From assembly GCA_946623365.1 (NCBI GenBank), contig CAMORE010000040.1:1-15850 (forward strand): DNA of 15,850 nt, in the 5' to 3' direction. Position 1 is the stretch's first letter. Every line of letters starts with the position of its first letter. The notes beneath the pieces are model-generated. The model searched no databases. It was not told the origin of the DNA and worked only from the letters and a program-made list of their open reading frames with translations. Shown one piece after another: positions 1 to 7,074 of the stretch. The position numbers and the translations under genes are program-made. This DNA is from an uncultured Acinetobacter sp. Lineage in GTDB: Bacteria > Cyanobacteriota > Vampirovibrionia > Gastranaerophilales > Gastranaerophilaceae.

Positions 1-200
1 GTAACTGCTGAAGAAGACTGTATAACAGCTGTTATAAATGCGCCGAGTGCAAAGCTCTTGGCGGGGTTAGAAGTCATTTTTTTTAAAAGCTGTTCCAGTT
101 TTCCGCCTGCAATTTTTTCTAATCCTGAGGACATTAAAGAAATTCCGTAAAGGAAAAATGCAAGCCCTCCGATTAGCGTAAATATTGAAAAAATGTCCAT
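1..200 (-). CDS. Na+/phosphate cotransporter, N-terminal part (runs off left edge)
   Basis: The 66 complete codons visible encode the first membrane segments of a Na/Pi-cotransporter II (NptA/YjbB type), an inner-membrane protein that imports phosphate with sodium. The sequence shows a hydrophobic first helix (LIGGLAFFLYGISLM), then SGLEKIAGGKLEQLL, then the family signature in which a TSNPAKSFALGAF stretch leads to ITAVIQSSSAV; the QSSSA motif is part of the conserved substrate/ion-binding repeat. The ATG at 198-200 is preceded by AAGGAAG at good spacing, so the start is secure. The rest, including any PhoU-like C-terminal domain, lies outside the window. Family assignment is confident; substrate is inferred from the family. 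Confidence 0.85.
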   Translation of the reverse strand, partial: MDIFSIFTLIGGLAFFLYGISLMSSGLEKIAGGKLEQLLKKMTSNPAKSFALGAFITAVIQSSSAV

Positions 201-230
201 TATACTTCCTTTCGTTATTTTTTTTATTGA

Positions 231-300
231 GATTTTACCCCTTGTCTTACCTATCTTCCACGCCACACGCTTTGTTCGCAGGGTGGGCGAGTGAATTTTG
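231..300. repeat. Gene-end repeat block: GGGGTAAA unit plus GC-rich imperfect hairpin
   Basis: This gap between the 305-967 gene and the cotransporter holds one minus-strand GGGGTAAAATC unit (231-241) and a GC-rich imperfect inverted repeat (about 261-291; arms CACGCCA and TGGGCGAGTG with bulges). GC content is clearly above the surroundings. The G-rich unit belongs to the same family as those at 2620-2668, 4655-4668, 6784-6864 and 7475-7502. The hairpin could act as a weak terminator for the gene ending at 305, but no T-run follows it. Confidence 0.4.
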
Positions 301-304
301 TTAT

Positions 305-967
305 CTACTTCTTTGCATTTCCTGCTCGAATACCGCAATATGCGTATATTACCGGCAATAATTTATCTACATGTAATTTTTCTATAAGCGGGAATTTTGC
401 TAACACCAAAGCACCCAAAACATCATCGGCATTTACAATACAATCTTTAAAAGTAATCTTTCTGTCCGGTTCTTTGTCTTTAGGATCAAATATCAGATTT
501 GAAACATGTGCAGCACCGAACATCCCAACTACAAGACCACCGATTACCGAAAATATTTTTGTTGGTGCATTATTAAAATTATGACTGGACTCCGGCAATT
601 TAAGCACTCCACCTATTATCCAAGTGGGAATTGACGCATTTAAAAATTGAAAAACACCTTCTTTTAATTGACTTTTTCTTGTTTGTTTATCTTCACCGAT
701 CATTCCTGCAGTAACTCCACCCGCAACTGAAGTTGCAGAAAGTATTAACATATCTTGCAGGCCATATTCCATTTTTAGCGGATTTTTAATTTTTCTTTGT
801 TTCATCATTATCACTAATGGTATTGCAGTGCCTGCTGTCGCACCGAATATAGCCTTAATGTTTGGTTTATTTTTTTTATCTGTATTGTTTAGCTGACCTG
901 ATGATTCTATACTTTGCATTGAGGTTTCATTTGATTTAAAGTTTATTGGGGATATTCCGGCAATCAT
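305..967 (-). CDS. Unrecognised membrane-associated protein (220 aa)
   Basis: I do not recognise the family. The first 35 residues are polar (Ser/Asn/Gln/Lys-rich, no signal peptide). They are followed by several moderately hydrophobic, Gly/Ala-rich stretches: around residues 40-55 (IFGATAGTAIPLVIMM), 73-90 (LILSATSVAGGVTAGMI), 108-122 (ASIPTWIIGGVLKL), 138-160 (IFSVIGGLVVGMFGAAHVSNLIF) and 180-195. This fits a small multi-pass or membrane-associated protein. The ATG at 965-967 follows an AAAAAGGA ribosome binding site. It lies between the phosphate transporter and the sodium-transport cluster but is separated from the latter by a terminator hairpin at 1092-1121, so it is probably its own unit. 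Protein style resembles what I recall of gut Melainabacteria, which is a weak impression. Confidence 0.75.
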   Translation of the reverse strand: MIAGISPINFKSNETSMQSIESSGQLNNTDKKNKPNIKAIFGATAGTAIPLVIMMKQRKIKNPLKMEYGLQDMLILSATSVAGGVTAGMIGEDKQTRKSQLKEGVFQFLNASIPTWIIGGVLKLPESSHNFNNAPTKIFSVIGGLVVGMFGAAHVSNLIFDPKDKEPDRKITFKDCIVNADDVLGALVLAKFPLIEKLHVDKLLPVIYAYCGIRAGNAKK

Positions 968-1091
968 TTACATATCCTTTTTCTTCATTATTGGGGCATA
1001 TACAAGAATTACATTCCCTTTTTTATCTACTACCCAAGCTTTCTTACTTATAGTTTAAAAAAGATTTGTTAGTTTATTGTTAGTTTAATAA

Positions 1092-1121
1092 AAGTCGATA
1101 TCTTCTGGCAGATATCGACTT
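1092..1121 (-). terminator. Rho-independent-type terminator for the NhaD/OadG-like cluster
   Basis: A perfect 12-base inverted repeat (AAGTCGATATCT / AGATATCGACTT) with a six-base loop lies 8 bases beyond the stop of the 43-aa gene. On the minus strand it is followed by TTTTATT. It is the clearest terminator in the window. Next to it (about 1067-1088) is a short tandem duplication of TTGTTAGTTTA with no evident role. Confidence 0.8.
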
Positions 1122-1129
1122 ATTATTTA

Positions 1130-1261
1130 TTACCCGAGATATTTTGATAACAAGTACATTACAACAAGTACAATTATCATAAATATTATTGAGCTTAAGA
1201 CACCAGTCCATGAACCTGTTGAAAATTTTTGAGGCTCTTTTTTTTCATTATTATTTTCCAT
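1130..1261 (-). CDS. 43-aa single-pass membrane peptide
   Basis: A small gene encoding 43 residues: a charged, Asn/Lys/Glu-rich N-terminus (MENNNEKKEPQK), then SGSWTG and one strong membrane helix (about residues 18-38, VLSSIIFMIIVLVVMYLL), ending SKYLG. An upstream AAGGAG at optimal spacing picks this ATG over a longer in-frame opening to 1477, whose extra residues are Cys/Arg-rich translation of the neighbouring gene's antisense-frame overlap and have no protein character. It begins 14 bases after the transporter gene stop and is the last gene before the terminator, so it is probably co-transcribed. A small accessory subunit of the transporter or of the OadG-like protein is possible but unproven. 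Confidence 0.7.
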   Translation of the reverse strand: MENNNEKKEPQKFSTGSWTGVLSSIIFMIIVLVVMYLLSKYLG

Positions 1262-1275
1262 TGATATTCTCCTTA

Positions 1276-2595
1276 TTATTTTAGAAATATTGTATAAATG
1301 TACGCTGAACTTATTGCAAGTGATATTCCGACAACAATTACACCATACTTCATAAATTGCATAAATCCTATTTTGAAACCCTCTTTTGCTGCATTTTCTG
1401 AAACAATAACGTTCGCAGCTGCTCCGATCATTGTCATATTTCCGCCTAAACAAGCTCCCAATGATAAGCACCACCACAGAGGAACCGTATAATTCACTCC
1501 CATTGTTTTTTGTATTTCTACAAGCATTGGAGACATTGTCGCAGTATACGGAATATTATCAATAATTCCGGATATTATTCCCGATGCCCAAAGAATCAGC
1601 ATAGATGTTGCCGTTTGTGAGCCTTGTGTAACCTTTAATATCCACTCTGCCATAAGTTTAATTCCGCCTGAGGCTTCTACGCCGCCTATTATAATGAATA
1701 AACCTATGAAAAAGAATATTGTATTCCACTCGACATCCTTTAATATTTCTGTCGGTTTTTCAAATAACAAGAGTACGCTTGCTCCGACCATAGCGGCTAC
1801 ACAAGTCTCAATATGAGTTATATCATGGGTTACAAAGCCTAATATAACTAAACCTAGCACCAGCACAGAACGAACAAGCAATCGTTTATCTTTTATTGTT
1901 TTAGAATTATCTATGTTTGCAACTTCCTGCATTTTTTCTTCAGTTGTTTTAAGACCTGCTCTGAATATAAATGCAAGAATTCCTATTACTGTTATTAAAA
2001 TTAATGCTATAACAGGAGTCAGAACTCTTACAAAATCCATAAAAGACAATCCTGCAGCACTTCCGATTATTATATTCGGAGGATCACCTATAAGGGTTGC
2101 AGTTCCTCCAATATTTGATGCAAATACTTCACCTATCAAAAGCGGAAACGGATTTATATCTAAACTTCTTGCTATAAAGAAAGTTACAGGCATTATAAGA
2201 ATAACAGTAGTGACATTATCCAAAAACGCACTTGTAACAGCTGTAAATAAAGCAAGAACACAAAAGATTGGAACAGGATGACCTTTTGTAAACTTTAAAA
2301 GTTCGTTTGCTATCCAATTAAATACTCCGCTTCTTGTCGAAATATTTACAATAATCATCATCGAAACAAGTAAAAATATTACATTGAAATCAATGAAACT
2401 GACAAAATAATATGGATTTAAACTATCACCTGTCATTTTATTTTGGCTGACTAATCCCAAAAGCAGAGTTATTCCTGCACCTAGTAGTGCTATAGTAACC
2501 TTTGGTATTTTTTCTAATGCTATAAAAATATATGAAATAATTAGTATTGTTGCTGAAATTGCAACACTATTTTCTGAAATAAAACTTGTTAACAT
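1276..2595 (-). CDS. ArsB/NhaD-family ion transporter (probable Na+/H+ antiporter)
   Basis: A 439-residue polytopic inner-membrane protein of the ion transporter superfamily (ArsB/NhaD/P-protein branch). Two inverted halves each carry a helical-hairpin signature. In the first half SAFLDNVTT is at about 122-130, followed by EVFASNIGGTATLIGDPPN at about 156-174. In the second half DNIPYTATMSP precedes SLGACLGGNMTMIGAAANV. Full family length, with about 10-12 membrane segments. The GGTATLIGDPPN version of the motif is typical of NhaD-type Na+/H+ antiporters; arsenite or dicarboxylate transport cannot be excluded. There are no arsenic-resistance genes nearby, and an OadG-like gene lies just upstream, so sodium cycling is favoured by context. 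The ribosome binding site GGGAG lies at the end of a G-rich repeat (2596-2668) that separates it from the OadG gene. Confidence 0.85.
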   Translation of the reverse strand: MLTSFISENSVAISATILIISYIFIALEKIPKVTIALLGAGITLLLGLVSQNKMTGDSLNPYYFVSFIDFNVIFLLVSMMIIVNISTRSGVFNWIANELLKFTKGHPVPIFCVLALFTAVTSAFLDNVTTVILIMPVTFFIARSLDINPFPLLIGEVFASNIGGTATLIGDPPNIIIGSAAGLSFMDFVRVLTPVIALILITVIGILAFIFRAGLKTTEEKMQEVANIDNSKTIKDKRLLVRSVLVLGLVILGFVTHDITHIETCVAAMVGASVLLLFEKPTEILKDVEWNTIFFFIGLFIIIGGVEASGGIKLMAEWILKVTQGSQTATSMLILWASGIISGIIDNIPYTATMSPMLVEIQKTMGVNYTVPLWWCLSLGACLGGNMTMIGAAANVIVSENAAKEGFKIGFMQFMKYGVIVVGISLAISSAYIYTIFLK

Positions 2596-2668
2596 AACTT
2601 ATCTCCCATTCTGCCCTCTTTTACTCCTCTCATTTACCCCTCATTTACCCCTCTTTTACCCCTGCACC
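2596..2668 (-). repeat. GGGGTAAATGA tandem repeat spanning a gene junction
   Basis: On the minus strand the unit GAGGGGTAAAT occurs two to three times in tandem with an 11-base period and decays into GAGAGGAGTAAAA and GAGGGCAGAATGG. It begins inside the last codons of the OadG-like gene, where it encodes the terminal GVKEG and its TAA stop, and it ends at the ribosome binding site of the transporter gene. The same unit recurs at four other gene ends in this window. Confidence 0.8.
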
Positions 2669-2890
2669 TTTATGGATTGCAGCAGCAATCGCAAGAGCTA
2701 TTTCCGCATCATTATCCGTTTTTTCACGTTTCTTTTTAAGTTCAGGCAGCTCTGCTTCGGGGAAATACTTATTCACTATATCTAAAATTTTTTTACTGAT
2801 ATTCATGGCATAAACCATTATGGTAAGAAACATGAAAACAGTTCCCATGCCGATTACCATAATGAAAAAGCCTTCTTTTAATGCTTCCAT
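2645..2890 (-). CDS. OadG-family sodium-pump decarboxylase gamma-like subunit
   Basis: An 81-residue protein with the OadG layout: a single N-terminal membrane helix containing GMGTVFMFLTIMVYAM (about residues 14-29), a short charged linker (PELKKKREKTDND) and a C-terminal EIALAIAAAIH segment that matches the EIAAAIAAAV stretch typical of the family. In Na+-translocating decarboxylases the gamma subunit anchors the alpha subunit to the membrane beta subunit and aids assembly. No alpha or beta subunit is in this window, so this is an orphan copy paired with an NhaD-like transporter. A GGAG site precedes the ATG. The usual metal-binding His tail of OadG is replaced by KGAGVKEG, whose last five residues are encoded by the G-rich repeat. 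Confidence 0.75.
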   Translation of the reverse strand: MEALKEGFFIMVIGMGTVFMFLTIMVYAMNISKKILDIVNKYFPEAELPELKKKREKTDNDAEIALAIAAAIHKGAGVKEG

Positions 2891-2962
2891 TATGTTTTTC
2901 TCCTATATTTTTAATATTCATCAAACTTGCAGTATTAATACAAATAAAATTTACATGTACTG

Positions 2963-3343
2963 CTAAGGAGCTCTCGTATAAATCGCATGTTTTAATTTTG
3001 GAGATATTTTACGAACTATGCGACTACTGTGGTTGGTATTCTTATTAAATAATATAAATCTTAAAATATTATCTTCGTTAAATGCTTCCTCGCCAAATAC
3101 TAAACTTAAATCAAAGTTTTTGTTTGAAATATTTGTTAGTTCGGCATTTGTCGGATTTTGTGCGACTATGTAATAATCTTCAATTCTGTGTGATAATGTT
3201 ATTTCAGATTTTGTTTCCGATATGTAGTTAAGTGATGGAATATTAGGTATAAAATTACCTGTAGCATAAACTTCGCTTGGCTTGATAAAAAGTGCCAAAC
3301 AAAAATATATGAATAATAAAATTAGCTTAAAAAATATTCTCAC
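2963..3343 (-). CDS. Small exported protein of unknown function (126 aa)
   Basis: Unrecognised. The N-terminus is a classic signal peptide: MRIFFK, a hydrophobic core (LILLFIYFCLALFI), then a probable signal peptidase I site after EVYA (about residue 27). The mature part (about 99 residues) is polar, without cysteines, and rich in Asn and Ile, with a basic end (RKISPKLKHAIYTRAP); it looks like a small periplasmic or surface protein. The ribosome binding site is weak (AAGTGTGAG before ATG). A TATAAT hexamer lies on the minus strand about 50 bases upstream (3394-3399), suggesting its own promoter, though no convincing -35 is visible. Confidence 0.65.
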   Translation of the reverse strand: MRIFFKLILLFIYFCLALFIKPSEVYATGNFIPNIPSLNYISETKSEITLSHRIEDYYIVAQNPTNAELTNISNKNFDLSLVFGEEAFNEDNILRFILFNKNTNHSSRIVRKISPKLKHAIYTRAP

Positions 3344-3393
3344 ACTTAAATTTTAACATAAACAAATAATATGCTTATAGAAAGTAGCGTGCA

Positions 3394-3399
3394 TTATAA
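3394..3399 (-). promoter_or_regulatory. Possible -10 hexamer (TATAAT) for the exported 126-aa protein
   Basis: A perfect TATAAT on the minus strand about 50 bases before the ATG at 3343. No matching -35 was found at 16-18 bases. It touches a 12-base sequence (GTAGCGTGCATT, 3384-3395) that recurs at 8055-8066, where it forms part of a hairpin element. Confidence 0.35.
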
Positions 3400-3414
3400 T
3401 AGAGGAAAAAATAC

Positions 3415-4512
3415 TTATATCCCCAAAAACATTCTTGTATTGGCATCTTTATTTATTAATAAAATCAATTTTTTACCTAAATACAAAGAAACCATAGAAA
3501 GAATTGTTACCGATAAAAATCTTGTGATAACTATTCCAAATACCGGAATATATGCGCCGTTTAAAGGTATAACTTTTTCTAAGTTGAAAATTTGATTATA
3601 AATAAAAAACCAGTACCAATGAACAAAAAATAGTCCGAAAGAATATTTTGCAGTTATATCAAGAGCTTTATTAAGAGTTTCTCTTTTCATAATCCATTCA
3701 TCATAATGTTTTAAATACCCTAAAATCAGCATTGTTAATATGGTTTTTGATATTGTAAAACTTGAATAAATACCATTATACGATAAATATATATTTACCA
3801 CTGAAAGTCCTAACATTAAAATCCATAATAACAATCTTTTGTTATAAAAAGTATCAATAACATCTTTATATTTTGAACAGAACATTCCGAACACGTATAA
3901 AGAAAAGAAATGAATAAATCCGTTGAAAACATATCCTAAGCAGGCTAAATATTTTTGAGTATAAGTAAAATTCATTATTGAATTATAGTCGACGTCCGCT
4001 CTGGGGCAAATCAGCGTAATTATAAACATCAGGGGTAAATATTTATATAAATGTCCGTTTCTTTCAAGTTTAAGTAATAACCACGAACAGAAAAAGAATA
4101 AAACTATCATTGGAATAAACCAAGCAGGAGTGTTATGAATTCTGCCGGTAGTTAAAAAAATTGGGATTTGCAGCAAAGGATTTAATCCGTCGAAAGAATT
4201 GCCGTAGGTTTGGGGGTAAATAAAACAAAAAGCTATACCAGCAAGAGAAGTTAAAAAATACGGAAGCACAACATTTGTCCATTTCTTTTTAAGATAGGTT
4301 TTATATTCAAATTTAGATGAAAGATGTTGAAACAAAAAACCTGAAATAAATATAAAAAGAGTCGTTCCACCGCAAATTAGCTCACAATTAATTTTATGAA
4401 TCAGAGTTGAGCTTTCTCCAAATTGCATTGTGTGTCCTGCAATAATTAAAAGAATTGCAAGCCCCCTGAACACATTTATGTAATTTAAAAATGATTTTTT
4501 CTTATTTTCCAT
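3415..4512 (-). CDS. Membrane acyltransferase, acyltransferase-3 family
   Basis: A 365-residue polytopic membrane protein of the acyltransferase-3 family (OafA/WecH/NodX relatives), which transfers acyl groups, often acetyl, onto cell-surface sugars or lipids. It opens with the family signature FRGLAILLIIAGHTMQFG (Arg about 16, putative catalytic His about 27). There follow GGTTLFIFISGFLF (about 48-61), a conserved loop LKKKWTNVVLPYFLTS, and PAWFIPMIVLFF (about 129-140), with roughly ten membrane helices in all. An upstream GAGG fixes the ATG. It lies downstream of the GH13 enzyme gene and is separated from it by a 39-base dispersed repeat, so co-transcription is uncertain. The acceptor substrate cannot be told from sequence. 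Confidence 0.85.
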   Translation of the reverse strand: MENKKKSFLNYINVFRGLAILLIIAGHTMQFGESSTLIHKINCELICGGTTLFIFISGFLFQHLSSKFEYKTYLKKKWTNVVLPYFLTSLAGIAFCFIYPQTYGNSFDGLNPLLQIPIFLTTGRIHNTPAWFIPMIVLFFFCSWLLLKLERNGHLYKYLPLMFIITLICPRADVDYNSIMNFTYTQKYLACLGYVFNGFIHFFSLYVFGMFCSKYKDVIDTFYNKRLLLWILMLGLSVVNIYLSYNGIYSSFTISKTILTMLILGYLKHYDEWIMKRETLNKALDITAKYSFGLFFVHWYWFFIYNQIFNLEKVIPLNGAYIPVFGIVITRFLSVTILSMVSLYLGKKLILLINKDANTRMFLGI

Positions 4513-4576
4513 TATTTGCCTCGCTTAACCTGAAAAAGTTTTTATAGGTTTTCACAAAGTTAAAATTTTGCATTTT

Positions 4577-4615
4577 TAACCCCTCACCCTAACCCTCTCC
4601 CGCAAGGGGCGAGGG
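4577..4615 (+). repeat. 39-base 'CCCTCACCCTAACCC' dispersed element, copy 1
   Basis: A GC-rich element with hairpin potential (CCCTCTCCC against GGGGCGAGGG around GCAA). It matches the element at 13547-13585 in the opposite orientation at 37 of 39 positions. It lies 20 bases beyond the stop of the GH13 gene. Elements with this motif are common dispersed repeats in many bacteria, as I recall. It may act as a terminator or RNA stabiliser, but there is no T-run. Confidence 0.75.
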
Positions 4616-4634
4616 AATTCTGATTTTCCATTTT

Positions 4635-6731
4635 CTATTCTTTTGTTATATTATTTACCCCTGCCCCTGAACTCAAATCAAGCCACAGCACTTGATATGG
4701 TGCAACTCTTAAGTGCATTGTATTATTTTGAAGTGAAATATTAACTCTTATATTATCGTCGTTTATAAGATTTTTCAGTTTTGTGATTTTTCTTTTATTT
4801 TTTAAAATTGTCGTAGTTGGAAGTGTAATCTCTGCAACAATCTTATCTTTTGACAAATTGTTTACAACTAAAATCTCTTGAGTTTTATTTTTTCTTATGT
4901 AACTAAAGTTTTCTTTTGATGTCGTTTTTAGTATTTCAAAACTGCCGTCTGACATAACAGGAAGGGATTTCCTTAAGCTTATCAGGTGCTTGACTTTATT
5001 ATAAACTTTTGAATTAAATGCGTACCACCCTTTTTGGGAACCATAAAACAGTTTTTGAGGAACAGCACCCCTGTTTATATCGCGAGAATCAAAAGCTGAC
5101 AAAAGTTTAGATAATGTAAATTTGCTAAGGGTCCTCTTTTTAGCCTGTTTTTCTGCATTTTGGTAATCATTTTCGATTCCAATTTCATCACCATAATATA
5201 TTATAGGAATTCCGGGGATTGAGAATAGAATGGAAAAAGCCATTTCTATTCGATTAGGGTTTTTGTCTAAAAAGTTTGCAAGCCTTCCTGATACACCAAA
5301 TCCTTTTCTGAATTCTATTCCCTTATGCTCCAAGTCTTGAAAAATAAGTTCTCTTACCTCCGGACTTACCATTTCTAATGTCAGTTCATCATGTACCCTC
5401 AAAAACACTCCCCACATAGTATTTTTAGGTACAGACGGCATTTTTTTATAAATATCTGCAAAATATTTTTTATCTTCTGCGATTAATGTCGCCCAAATTG
5501 CGTTCATATAAGGGAAATTGTATGCAATTTGAGCTTCTGAGGTTCTGGATAATTCTTTTGTCTCACCGTCTATTTCAACATTTACACCTCTATTCTTACC
5601 AAAATAAGGAGCAATGTCTTTCGGTTCCTGACAGGCTTCGACCTGAATAACGGAAGATGGCGCGGTAAGCTGAATATAGTCACTCAGTATATTAACAATA
5701 TTGTGAGTTTTAGGTTGATTTTCGGCATTTGTGCCTTTTTCTTTTGATAAATAAGGAATTGCATCCATTCTAAAAATATCAACACCTAAATTAGCCCAGG
5801 TACTAATTGTATCAAGGGTATAATATAGAACTTCGGGATTTTCCCAATTTATATCAAGTTGAAAGGGGTAAAAAGTATGGTACAAATAATATGTTTTTGA
5901 TTCGCTGTCACCATTCTCGTTTGTTATATTTATCACAACTTCACGCCAATTGTCCTCAGTATTTTCGGGAAAAATTAATCTGCGTTTTGATATAACGCCG
6001 TTATCTTCTTGATATTCAACAACTGTTCCCAGTTTTTCATCAACATATTTTTTATAAACAGGCTTTTTTTCTGTCCAAACAAAATAATCTAAGTATTCTA
6101 AATTACCTTGCTGTAATTTTTTAAACCAGTCATGTTTGTCTGACAAATGGTTTAAAACTAAATCGGCTTTAATTTTAAACCCTTTTTCTTTAGCTGCCTT
6201 TATAAAGTTTTCAAATTGCGCCATTCCTCCTAGTTCACGTCGAACATCTTGAGGATTTTTTACATCAAACCCTGAATCTTCCATCGGGCTGTCAACAAAC
6301 GGAAGAAGATAAAGAGTAGTTACGCCGAGTTCTTGAAGATAATCAAGCATAAGAGCAGTGTCTTGAAAAGTGTTATTTTTATCTTTTTGAATTACCCCGA
6401 ACTGGTCTACATAAAACATGTAGATTATTTCATCCTTGAACCAGTCCGAGGTCCTTTCAACATCTTGTTCTTTTAGTTTTTGGGGACGATTATTTATTGA
6501 AGTTTGTGCGTGCTGAATCAAATTATTATAAACTTCTTCAACCATTTCTTTTCCATAAACATTTTGTATTGAAGTTTTTAATTCTTTTTGAATTTTTGAA
6601 TCAACAAAAAACTCGTTATTACCCTGAACAATTTCTTGAACAGTTTCAGGAGCTAAATCTTCAGCAAATGTATTTATATTTCCCCAAAATAGCAATAAAA
6701 TTATTGCCAATATTATATACAATTTCTTCAT
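4635..6731 (-). CDS. Secreted trehalose-synthase-like GH13 enzyme
   Basis: A 698-residue glycoside hydrolase family 13 protein. Residues 1-23 form a signal peptide (hydrophobic core ILAIILLLFWG, probable cleavage after NTFA). A helical stretch follows to about residue 90, then the (beta/alpha)8 barrel. The four GH13 regions are visible: DLVLNH (190-195); GVDIFRMDA (316-324, nucleophile Asp323); QVEA (363-366, acid/base Glu365); FLRVHDEL (443-450, His447 and Asp448). KGTNAENQPKTH, EPKDIAPYFG and HDELTLEMVS resemble trehalose synthase (maltose to trehalose isomerase, TreS), which is normally cytoplasmic. FLRVHDEL has Val where TreS usually has Asn. Amylase or glucosyltransferase activity is an alternative. 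A TATAAT at 6754-6759 gives a short leader; the ribosome binding site is weak. The final GAGVNNITKE and stop run through a GGGGTAAAT repeat unit. Confidence 0.85.
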   Translation of the reverse strand: MKKLYIILAIILLLFWGNINTFAEDLAPETVQEIVQGNNEFFVDSKIQKELKTSIQNVYGKEMVEEVYNNLIQHAQTSINNRPQKLKEQDVERTSDWFKDEIIYMFYVDQFGVIQKDKNNTFQDTALMLDYLQELGVTTLYLLPFVDSPMEDSGFDVKNPQDVRRELGGMAQFENFIKAAKEKGFKIKADLVLNHLSDKHDWFKKLQQGNLEYLDYFVWTEKKPVYKKYVDEKLGTVVEYQEDNGVISKRRLIFPENTEDNWREVVINITNENGDSESKTYYLYHTFYPFQLDINWENPEVLYYTLDTISTWANLGVDIFRMDAIPYLSKEKGTNAENQPKTHNIVNILSDYIQLTAPSSVIQVEACQEPKDIAPYFGKNRGVNVEIDGETKELSRTSEAQIAYNFPYMNAIWATLIAEDKKYFADIYKKMPSVPKNTMWGVFLRVHDELTLEMVSPEVRELIFQDLEHKGIEFRKGFGVSGRLANFLDKNPNRIEMAFSILFSIPGIPIIYYGDEIGIENDYQNAEKQAKKRTLSKFTLSKLLSAFDSRDINRGAVPQKLFYGSQKGWYAFNSKVYNKVKHLISLRKSLPVMSDGSFEILKTTSKENFSYIRKNKTQEILVVNNLSKDKIVAEITLPTTTILKNKRKITKLKNLINDDNIRVNISLQNNTMHLRVAPYQVLWLDLSSGAGVNNITKE
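4655..4668 (-). repeat. GGGGTAAAT unit inside the GH13 gene end
   Basis: On the minus strand GGGGCAGGGGTAAATAA encodes the GAGVNN near the enzyme's C-terminus, beyond the point where the barrel and its C-terminal domain appear to end. It is the same unit that makes GAGVKEG in the OadG-like protein and GFGVKG in the ORF6N protein. Confidence 0.5.
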
Positions 6732-6753
6732 AACTAATTCTCAAACAAAATAA

Positions 6754-6759
6754 TTATAC
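6754..6759 (-). promoter_or_regulatory. -10 hexamer for the GH13 gene
   Basis: Perfect TATAAT on the minus strand, predicting a start near 6747 and a leader of about 16 bases. The -35 region is poor (nothing close to TTGACA at 16-18 bases). The G-rich tract 6784-6864 begins just upstream, so it may take part in regulation. Confidence 0.5.
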
Positions 6760-6783
6760 AAAAGAATTGTTAGCAAATTGTTA

Positions 6784-6864
6784 GGAGAGAGGGGGGGAAA
6801 TGTAAAGGGGGAAGGGGTAAAATATGGGGGAAGGGGTAAAATATGGGGGGAGGGAAATGTAAAA
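6784..6864 (+). repeat. G-rich tandem repeat with quadruplex potential
   Basis: A perfect 19-base unit (GGGGGAAGGGGTAAAATAT) occurs twice in tandem (6807-6825, 6826-6844), flanked by related pieces (GGGGGGGAAATGTAAA and GGGGGGAGGGAAATGTAAA). At least seven runs of three or more G lie on the plus strand within 80 bases, enough for a G-quadruplex. It is the opposite orientation to the other GGGGTAAA repeats. A minus-strand open frame across it (6781-6981) is Pro-rich low-complexity translation and is not called. Confidence 0.85.
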
Positions 6865-6882
6865 TAAAATGTTGCAGAAATT

Positions 6883-6906
6883 GTTGGGGTAGAAACCCCA
6901 ACCTAC
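6883..6906 (-). repeat. GTAG-tagged REP-like hairpin, copy 1
   Basis: Read on the minus strand: GTAG, arm GTTGGGG (sharing its first G with the tag), a six-base loop, arm CCCCAAC. This is identical to copy 4 (15754-15777). The GTAG tetranucleotide before a hairpin is the known signature of REP elements moved by REP-associated tyrosine transposases (RAYTs); no such transposase is in the window. Confidence 0.8.
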
Positions 6907-6946
6907 TGGCTCATACAATTTCCGACCTTTTAAAATCGGCAAAGGA

Positions 6947-6980
6947 TAGATTGTTTCGGGCTTTTGCCCTCGCAATGACA
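6947..6980 (+). repeat. Dispersed hairpin element (ATTG..CGGGC..GCCC..CAAT)
   Basis: A palindromic element: ATTGTTTCGGGC, a TTTT loop, then GCCCTCGCAAT, continuing GACA. From memory this resembles a repeat seen in many bacterial genomes around a 'TCGCAATGACA' core. It lies 40 bases from a REP-like hairpin in the gene-free stretch 6732-7074. That stretch holds the promoter of the GH13 gene, the G-rich repeat, these two hairpins and a possible terminator, and I see no gene in it. Confidence 0.6.
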
Positions 6981-7005
6981 TAAAATCCTTCCGGCCAAAA
7001 GTCCT

Positions 7006-7027
7006 AAAAAAAGGTATACACCCTTCT
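7006..7027 (-). terminator. Possible terminator after the 133-aa membrane protein
   Basis: On the minus strand AGAAGG, a seven-base loop, then CCTTTTTTT: a six-pair stem (with one G-T pair) running straight into a T-run, about 50 bases after the stop at 7075. The spacer before it repeats CTGTTCTTT twice, 23 bases apart. Confidence 0.4.
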
Positions 7028-7074
7028 GTAAAAGAACAGTCGGTTTGAGAAGAAAGAACAGGAAGATTGAGAAT

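Noticed and set aside
291..584. Plus-strand open frame of 97 codons
   Set aside because: It lies antisense to the 305-967 gene, which has a ribosome binding site and a coherent hydrophobic pattern.
1262..1477. Longer start for the 43-aa gene, giving a 115-aa protein
   Set aside because: The added part overlaps the transporter gene in another frame, is Cys/Arg-rich without protein character, and the internal ATG has a strong ribosome binding site.
6781..6981. Pro/Tyr-rich 66-codon open frame on the minus strand
   Set aside because: It is a translation of the C-rich complement of the G-rich repeat and a REP-like hairpin; low complexity and no ribosome binding site.
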